This document shows positions 60,301 to 64,000 of a DNA stretch of 64,000 nucleotides, one piece after another. This DNA is from Aliivibrio fischeri (GTDB lineage Bacteria > Pseudomonadota > Gammaproteobacteria > Enterobacterales > Vibrionaceae). A model generated the notes under the pieces. The model saw nothing but the letters and a program-made list of their open reading frames with translations. It was not told the DNA's origin and ran no database searches. Every line of letters begins with the position of its first letter. Position 1 is the stretch's first letter. The position numbers and the translations under genes are program-made. The DNA lies in NCBI RefSeq assembly GCF_009727955.1, contig NZ_WOBR01000002.1:186001-250000 (forward strand), in the 5' to 3' direction.

Positions 60301-60834
60301 TCGAGTTCCAAATAGAATTGTAAAAATCGCGAGCGCTGCACCAACAAACCAAGAGATATGCCCATCTTGATACCCAAAGTCTTGCGCTAAATTAGGTGCA
60401 ACAAGATCGAGCCCCATGGTGATCCCTCGCAATTGCAAGGCGATATAAGGAAGAATGCCAATGACAGCAATTATCGTTATAACCCCAGCAAGACCTTGTG
60501 ATTTTCCATAACGAGCAGCGATAAAATCCGCTATTGAAGTGATGTGTTCACGCTTGGCAATCAAAATAATACGAGCCAAAAAACGCCATGCAAAAACAAA
60601 CACAAAAATAGGAGCAAGATAAATAGGAAGAAAAGACCACGGGTTATTAGTGGCTTGGCCTACGGTACCATAAAAGGTCCATGAGGTGCAGTAAACGGCA
60701 ATTGAAAGGCTATAAATCCATGGGCGATATTGAGCTAACCACCCTTTCTGACGATCGCCATACCAAGCAATTAAAAATAATAATCCTAAATACGCCAGCG
60801 AAACTGGCACCACAATCCATCCTTGTGTCATCAC
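57391..60834 (-). CDS. crbS: Symporter-fused hybrid sensor histidine kinase, probable CrbS
   Basis: 1147-residue membrane protein. The N-terminal part (about 1-510) is a sodium:solute symporter-like domain with about 13 helices. A PAS domain follows (about 650-760), then a histidine kinase with phospho-His about residue 800 in AVSHDLMQPLN, an ATP site (DNGIGIP, GLGLGLAI) and a C-terminal receiver (about 1027-1147, phospho-Asp about 1079 in FSDYRLD). In vibrios this architecture is CrbS, which with CrbR controls acs (acetate scavenging). It probably senses or transports a small carboxylate. Confidence 0.85.
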   Translation of the reverse strand: MMTQGWIVVPVSLAYLGLLFLIAWYGDRQKGWLAQYRPWIYSLSIAVYCTSWTFYGTVGQATNNPWSFLPIYLAPIFVFVFAWRFLARIILIAKREHITSIADFIAARYGKSQGLAGVITIIAVIGILPYIALQLRGITMGLDLVAPNLAQDFGYQDGHISWFVGAALAIFTILFGTRHIDTTEHHRGLMMAVAFESIVKLVAFLMVGVFILYLAYSEPKVDLFSIAKETYQSPNVITLLFHTILTMAAIVCLPRQFHTTVVENEQAQDLRTARWVFPSYLVLIGLFVLPISWAGQALLSGGVSDSFVISVPLSVGAENMALLAFVGGTSAASGMVIVSTIALAIMVSNDLVLPLLLRKVKTTSRTFSHFSHLLVSIRRALILLLLLGAWGFYQALDSIDSLSVIGLLAFAAIAQFAPALIGGLYWRQGNRKGVYAGLIIGFLVWLITLMSQTQMLAGSADNNFLLWVITPPEWLQSLNVMTSDWGMMLSLGLNSILFILVSLVTRASLSERLQAASFVGAPLPENEDVSVYQTRVTVGELEMLASRFVGRRRAQKAFRQFSNQQGETLQPQQQASSALIRHTERVLAGVFGASSSRLVLTSALQGRNMQLEEVATIVDEASELYDFSRGLLQGAIEHISQGIAVVDKQMKLVAWNQRYLELFTFPPGLIQVGRPIADVIRHNAEQGLCGPGDPEVHVKRRVEHLERRTRHVSSRVRADGQVIEVQGNPMPNGGFVMSFTDITVFRQAEKALKETNETLESRVHERTKELEKLNQRLVGATQSAELASQSKTRLLAAVSHDLMQPLNAARLFASSLNEVAKDQETQKISGHIESALGAAEELIGDLLDISRLEAGKLETHIQGFSLGTLFSNLEAEFGALAKQQNIEFSVIHSDVVVESDSKLLRRVVQNFLTNAFRYNPQGKVVLGARRVGDQIRIDVWDNGIGIPEEKQQAIFDEFTRVDQSRADQGLGLGLAIARGISHVLGHTISLRSWLDRGSVFSVTLERGVLVESKMPTVTPKLELPLSGVRVLCVDNEPDILVGMESLISRWGCEVKTATDLFGSLHCLEDDWIPDVIFSDYRLDNDRTGLEVLQQCRLRLGNQFEGVMISADKTEDLLDSIKSNGFGFISKPVKPLKLRSVLNRHVST

Positions 60835-60950
60835 TCATCCTTGGTGAGACCATTCTAACGATATAAAAAACGCCAGAAGGTGCATTTATTCTGTAGCATC
60901 ATTCTAGCGTTTAATTATTGCTTCGTTTTTATACAAGCTGACAAATGTGA

Positions 60951-62093
60951 TTAAGACTTCACTTTATCGAGTTTAATCATCAGAGCTAGCACCCCCATCG
61001 CAGCCATCAACCAGAATATATTCGCTCCCCACGCTTCATACCCCCAACCACTTAAGGTTGTCATTAATGCGATAAATGCACCAAGCGGAATCGCGTTATA
61101 TAACGCCTGTAATGCCACCATTTTATTCTGAGGGAATTTTTGAATATATTGAATCGCGGCAAGGTGAGCCATTGCGAAAGTCACGCCATGTAACGCTTGC
61201 ACTAATACCAAAGCAAATAGCTCTGTGGTTGCTGCCGTTAATCCCCAACGAACCACAACACCAATCGCTGCAACTTTAAATAAGGTTGATGTTTTCCAAC
61301 CCGCAAATAATTGCTTACTAAACGCAAATATCATCACCTCAGCGACAACACCTAAGCTCCATAAATAACCAATAGTGCTTTCTTGATAGCCTGATTCTTT
61401 CCAATAAATCGAACTAAAACTGTAGTAAGCGGCGTGACTGCCTTGAATTAATGCCACTAACACGATGAATTTCACAATTGGAGCTTCAGTTAGTAAAGCC
61501 AATAATTTTGGTCGTTCATTATCTTCATCAGATACTGATACTGGCATTGGATTAGGATTTCTCATCACTAACACTAACGCCGCTAAAATACCTGCAATTG
61601 CGGTGTAAACGATCATATCGGTACCAAAACCAGACACCAAATAACCAACTACAGTAGAGCCTGCAATAAAACTAACGGATCCCCACAATCGCGTACGACC
61701 ATAATCTAATAAATTATGTTTCGCATAATAATTGGTCATCGCATCGGATAACGGAACCGCTGGTCCGCAGGATAAATTGAATAAGATGGTAACGATAGCA
61801 AGCCACCAAAAACTCGCCCCATTAACCAAAAAGAGAGCAAGAGCTATCAAAGAAGCTAAGGTTAACAAGCGCAATGCTGGAACGATGTGTTCAACACGGT
61901 GCAACCTTGGTGTAATTACTAGGTTAGCAACACAACGAGTTGCAAAGCCTAATCCAATAAGAACACCAATATCCCCGGCAGAAACACCTTGTTCTTCAAA
62001 CCATAACGCCCAAAAAGGTAAATAAACCCCATAGGCAAAAAAGAATCCGCCAAAATACTGAGAGATCCAAGCAAAAGGTGAAACCCGTAACAT
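60951..62093 (-). CDS. MFS transporter, 3-phenylpropionate (HcaT)-like
   Basis: From the ATG at 62093 (MLRVSPFAWISQYFGGFFFAY) the product is 380 residues, the family length; a longer reading from 62183 adds a poor leader. About 12 helices are present in the nucleoside/HcaT-type MFS pattern (PFWALWFEEQGVSAGDIGVLIGLG). E. coli HcaT is a named relative. No 3-phenylpropionate degradation genes are in the window, so the substrate is uncertain. Confidence 0.8.
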   Translation of the reverse strand: MLRVSPFAWISQYFGGFFFAYGVYLPFWALWFEEQGVSAGDIGVLIGLGFATRCVANLVITPRLHRVEHIVPALRLLTLASLIALALFLVNGASFWWLAIVTILFNLSCGPAVPLSDAMTNYYAKHNLLDYGRTRLWGSVSFIAGSTVVGYLVSGFGTDMIVYTAIAGILAALVLVMRNPNPMPVSVSDEDNERPKLLALLTEAPIVKFIVLVALIQGSHAAYYSFSSIYWKESGYQESTIGYLWSLGVVAEVMIFAFSKQLFAGWKTSTLFKVAAIGVVVRWGLTAATTELFALVLVQALHGVTFAMAHLAAIQYIQKFPQNKMVALQALYNAIPLGAFIALMTTLSGWGYEAWGANIFWLMAAMGVLALMIKLDKVKS

Positions 62094-62298
62094 GATGATG
62101 TCCAAAAGGAAGTAAAAAGAGGCGGTCATTATGGCATCGTCTTGATTTATAAAAAGGGAAAACCGAGCCGAAGAAAAATGCACCTTTTAAAATGTGACTT
62201 TGGTTTCATATTCATGCTAATGCCCTAGACTAAAGTCGTCTTCATTCTTGCTCACTTTTTAATGAAAATAAGGGAAATTACTGACTAAGGATGGGGCT

Positions 62299-64000
62299 AT
62301 GCCAAATGACATTAACTTTTCACTTGCTCCGTTTAATCGACTAACCTCAGAACAACAAGAGATGATCGCGAAAAGTACGGATATTGCCTATTTCCGAATA
62401 GGCGATACGATTATTCATGAAGGTCAAACGTCAGACAATCTCTTCATCATAATGAAAGGCTCCATTGAAGAACGCTCAAATACCAGTGGAGAAGTTTATG
62501 CTCACTACACTCATGACGATATTTTTGATGTTCGCTCTCAATTTGATCATCAAGTAAAACACAGTTATATCGCTCTAGAAGATACTCTTTGTCACTTACT
62601 CCCTACTCAACTTTTTCTTAAGTTATACAATGAGAATCAAGCCTTTTCTGACTACTTCAATAGCAGTCTAGCCAAACGCAAAGCCTTACTCACTCAAGCT
62701 CATCAGCAACAGAACTTAGCCGAATTTATTCTCACAAAAGTCGATGATGAAACAACTCAACAATGCCTTATCGTCGATAGAAATACTCCCTTACAACAAG
62801 TTACTCAACTTCTGAAAGACAATAACATGGATGCGTTATTTGTTGAGTTAAACCAATATGATACTCGTCATCAAGAAACTCAAAGCGATTTACCTTTTGG
62901 CATCGTCACTCGCACAGACTTACTGCACGCCATTATGATTGATGAGTATGCAGCAAACCATCCTGTAGGAGCAATTTCAACTTATCCTATTGTGCATATT
63001 CAACAACAAGATTATTTGTTTAATGCCATGATGCTAATGACACGCCACCACGTAAAAAGAGTTGCAGTACTAAATAAAAGCAAACTGGTTGGCATGCTTG
63101 ATATGACGCAAGTGCTAAGCCTATTTTCAACTCACTCACATGTTCTTACCTTAAGAATTGCTCGCGCCGAACATATTGATGAGCTTGTCTTAGCAGCAAA
63201 TACTCAAACTCAACTCGTAGAGACCTTAATCAGTAACGGCATTCGAACGCGTTTCATTATGGAGCTTATTTCAACGGTAAATGAACAGATCATCGAAAAA
63301 GCATTTAGCCTAGTGGTACCCAAAAGCTTACATGATCATTGCTGTCTGATTGTGATGGGGTCAGAAGGTCGAGGTGAGCAAATTTTAAAAACCGATCAAG
63401 ATAATGCACTGATCATAAAAAATGGTCTTGAATGGCATAACTTGCCCGAATTAATGAGCCAATTTACGCATACCTTACAGCAACTCGGTTATCCATTATG
63501 CAAAGGTAATGTGATGGTCAGTAACCCTCTCTGGGTAAAGACCGAACACCAATGGGAAAAACATATTCAGAAACTGTGTGCTGAACCAAATGCTGATAAC
63601 ATGATGAATCTTGCTATTTTCTCAGATGCTCAAACGGTTGCAGGAAATCAAACGCTACTCTCTCCACTCAAACAAATATTGATATCCAAACTCAAAGAGA
63701 ATGAACTCGCCCTCAGTACTTTTACTCGCCCAGCTTTGCAATTTCATGTGCCATTAACCCTATTTGGAAATATCAAAATAAAAAAAGAAGGCATCGATAT
63801 TAAACAAGGGGGTATATTCCCTATCGTTCATGGAATTAGAGCGCTATCTTTAGAGCAAGGTATTGAAGAAACAAACACGTTTAAACGTATCGATTCACTA
63901 CGCAAACACAACGTATTAGAGCACTCCACAGCAGATAATTTAAGTGAAGCACTAAAACTGTTTTTTAAGTGGCGTTTGCGCCATCAATTACAAGAAAAAA
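62299..64000 (+). CDS. Cyclic nucleotide-binding / CBS / DUF294 nucleotidyltransferase protein (cut by window edge)
   Basis: 567 codons are visible from the ATG at 62299 (MPNDINFSLAPFNRLTSEQ), preceded by AAGGA, and the frame stays open to the window end. Domains in order: cyclic nucleotide-binding-like (about 1-120), a CBS pair (about 150-290), a DUF294 nucleotidyltransferase (about 330-430) with GSEGRGEQILKTDQDNALI (G-S plus D-x-D pattern), and the start of a DUF294 C-terminal domain. Such a gene, followed by a DNA polymerase III epsilon-like exonuclease, neighbours crbS and acs in related vibrios. Function is not settled. Confidence 0.85.
   Translation, partial: MPNDINFSLAPFNRLTSEQQEMIAKSTDIAYFRIGDTIIHEGQTSDNLFIIMKGSIEERSNTSGEVYAHYTHDDIFDVRSQFDHQVKHSYIALEDTLCHLLPTQLFLKLYNENQAFSDYFNSSLAKRKALLTQAHQQQNLAEFILTKVDDETTQQCLIVDRNTPLQQVTQLLKDNNMDALFVELNQYDTRHQETQSDLPFGIVTRTDLLHAIMIDEYAANHPVGAISTYPIVHIQQQDYLFNAMMLMTRHHVKRVAVLNKSKLVGMLDMTQVLSLFSTHSHVLTLRIARAEHIDELVLAANTQTQLVETLISNGIRTRFIMELISTVNEQIIEKAFSLVVPKSLHDHCCLIVMGSEGRGEQILKTDQDNALIIKNGLEWHNLPELMSQFTHTLQQLGYPLCKGNVMVSNPLWVKTEHQWEKHIQKLCAEPNADNMMNLAIFSDAQTVAGNQTLLSPLKQILISKLKENELALSTFTRPALQFHVPLTLFGNIKIKKEGIDIKQGGIFPIVHGIRALSLEQGIEETNTFKRIDSLRKHNVLEHSTADNLSEALKLFFKWRLRHQLQEK

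Overview
This is an AT-rich bacterial chromosome segment with dense, intact genes. Gene order, protein sequences and the tRNA block point to a gammaproteobacterium of the Vibrionaceae, most likely Aliivibrio (the Vibrio fischeri group). Examples are frdABCD beside epmA and efp, the fxsA-aspA-dcuA and yibN-secB-gpsA-cysE-trmL blocks, and genes resembling the CrbS/CrbR acetate regulators. Assignment below genus is inference. No insertion sequence, prophage or CRISPR array was seen.

Left part (1-10.3 kb): mutL (cut by the window edge), amiB and tsaE run leftward and queG runs rightward. They are followed by a gene-free AT-rich stretch with a cluster of DnaA-box-like sequences, a Gly-fMet-Gly tRNA operon and orn. 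This is the neighbourhood of the E. coli datA locus (queG / glyVXY / orn), so the box cluster is a candidate datA equivalent. Next come rsgA, psd, a DMT-family transporter and epmA.

10.3-33.6 kb: fumarate reductase frdABCD with a well-placed FNR-type promoter; efp and epmB, which with epmA give EF-P and two of its modification enzymes; pfkA; fieF; cpxP divergent from cpxRA with a CpxR box; trmL; cysE-gpsA-secB; yibN divergent from envC; fxsA, aspA and dcuA; uspA; dsbD; nagB. frd, aspA and dcuA together form an aspartate-to-fumarate-to-succinate anaerobic respiration set.

33.6-42.4 kb: a leftward arsenate operon arsR - gapdh - dual-specificity-type phosphatase - arsJ, whose known chemistry is making and exporting 1-arseno-3-phosphoglycerate. 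It is followed by a LysR-type regulator, a DUF1254/DUF1214 periplasmic protein, an outer-membrane beta-barrel and an NDH-2-like flavoprotein.

42.4-64 kb: glmS (with a presumptive empty attTn7) and a DeoR regulator; a LuxR-type response regulator (CrbR-like), a MarC-family protein, and a two-subunit sodium:solute symporter; then an L-ascorbate catabolic cluster (ulaE, ulaD, a HAD phosphatase, ulaF, ulaC and a fused ulaA-ulaB leftward; ulaR and ulaG rightward), preceded by an unknown small protein. The CrbS-like symporter/sensor kinase, an HcaT-like MFS transporter and a CBS/DUF294 protein (cut by the window edge) complete the window. The ula cluster sits between the symporter genes and crbS and looks like an accessory insertion. 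Its central control region has a perfect FNR-type dyad plus repeated TTGTGATT elements.
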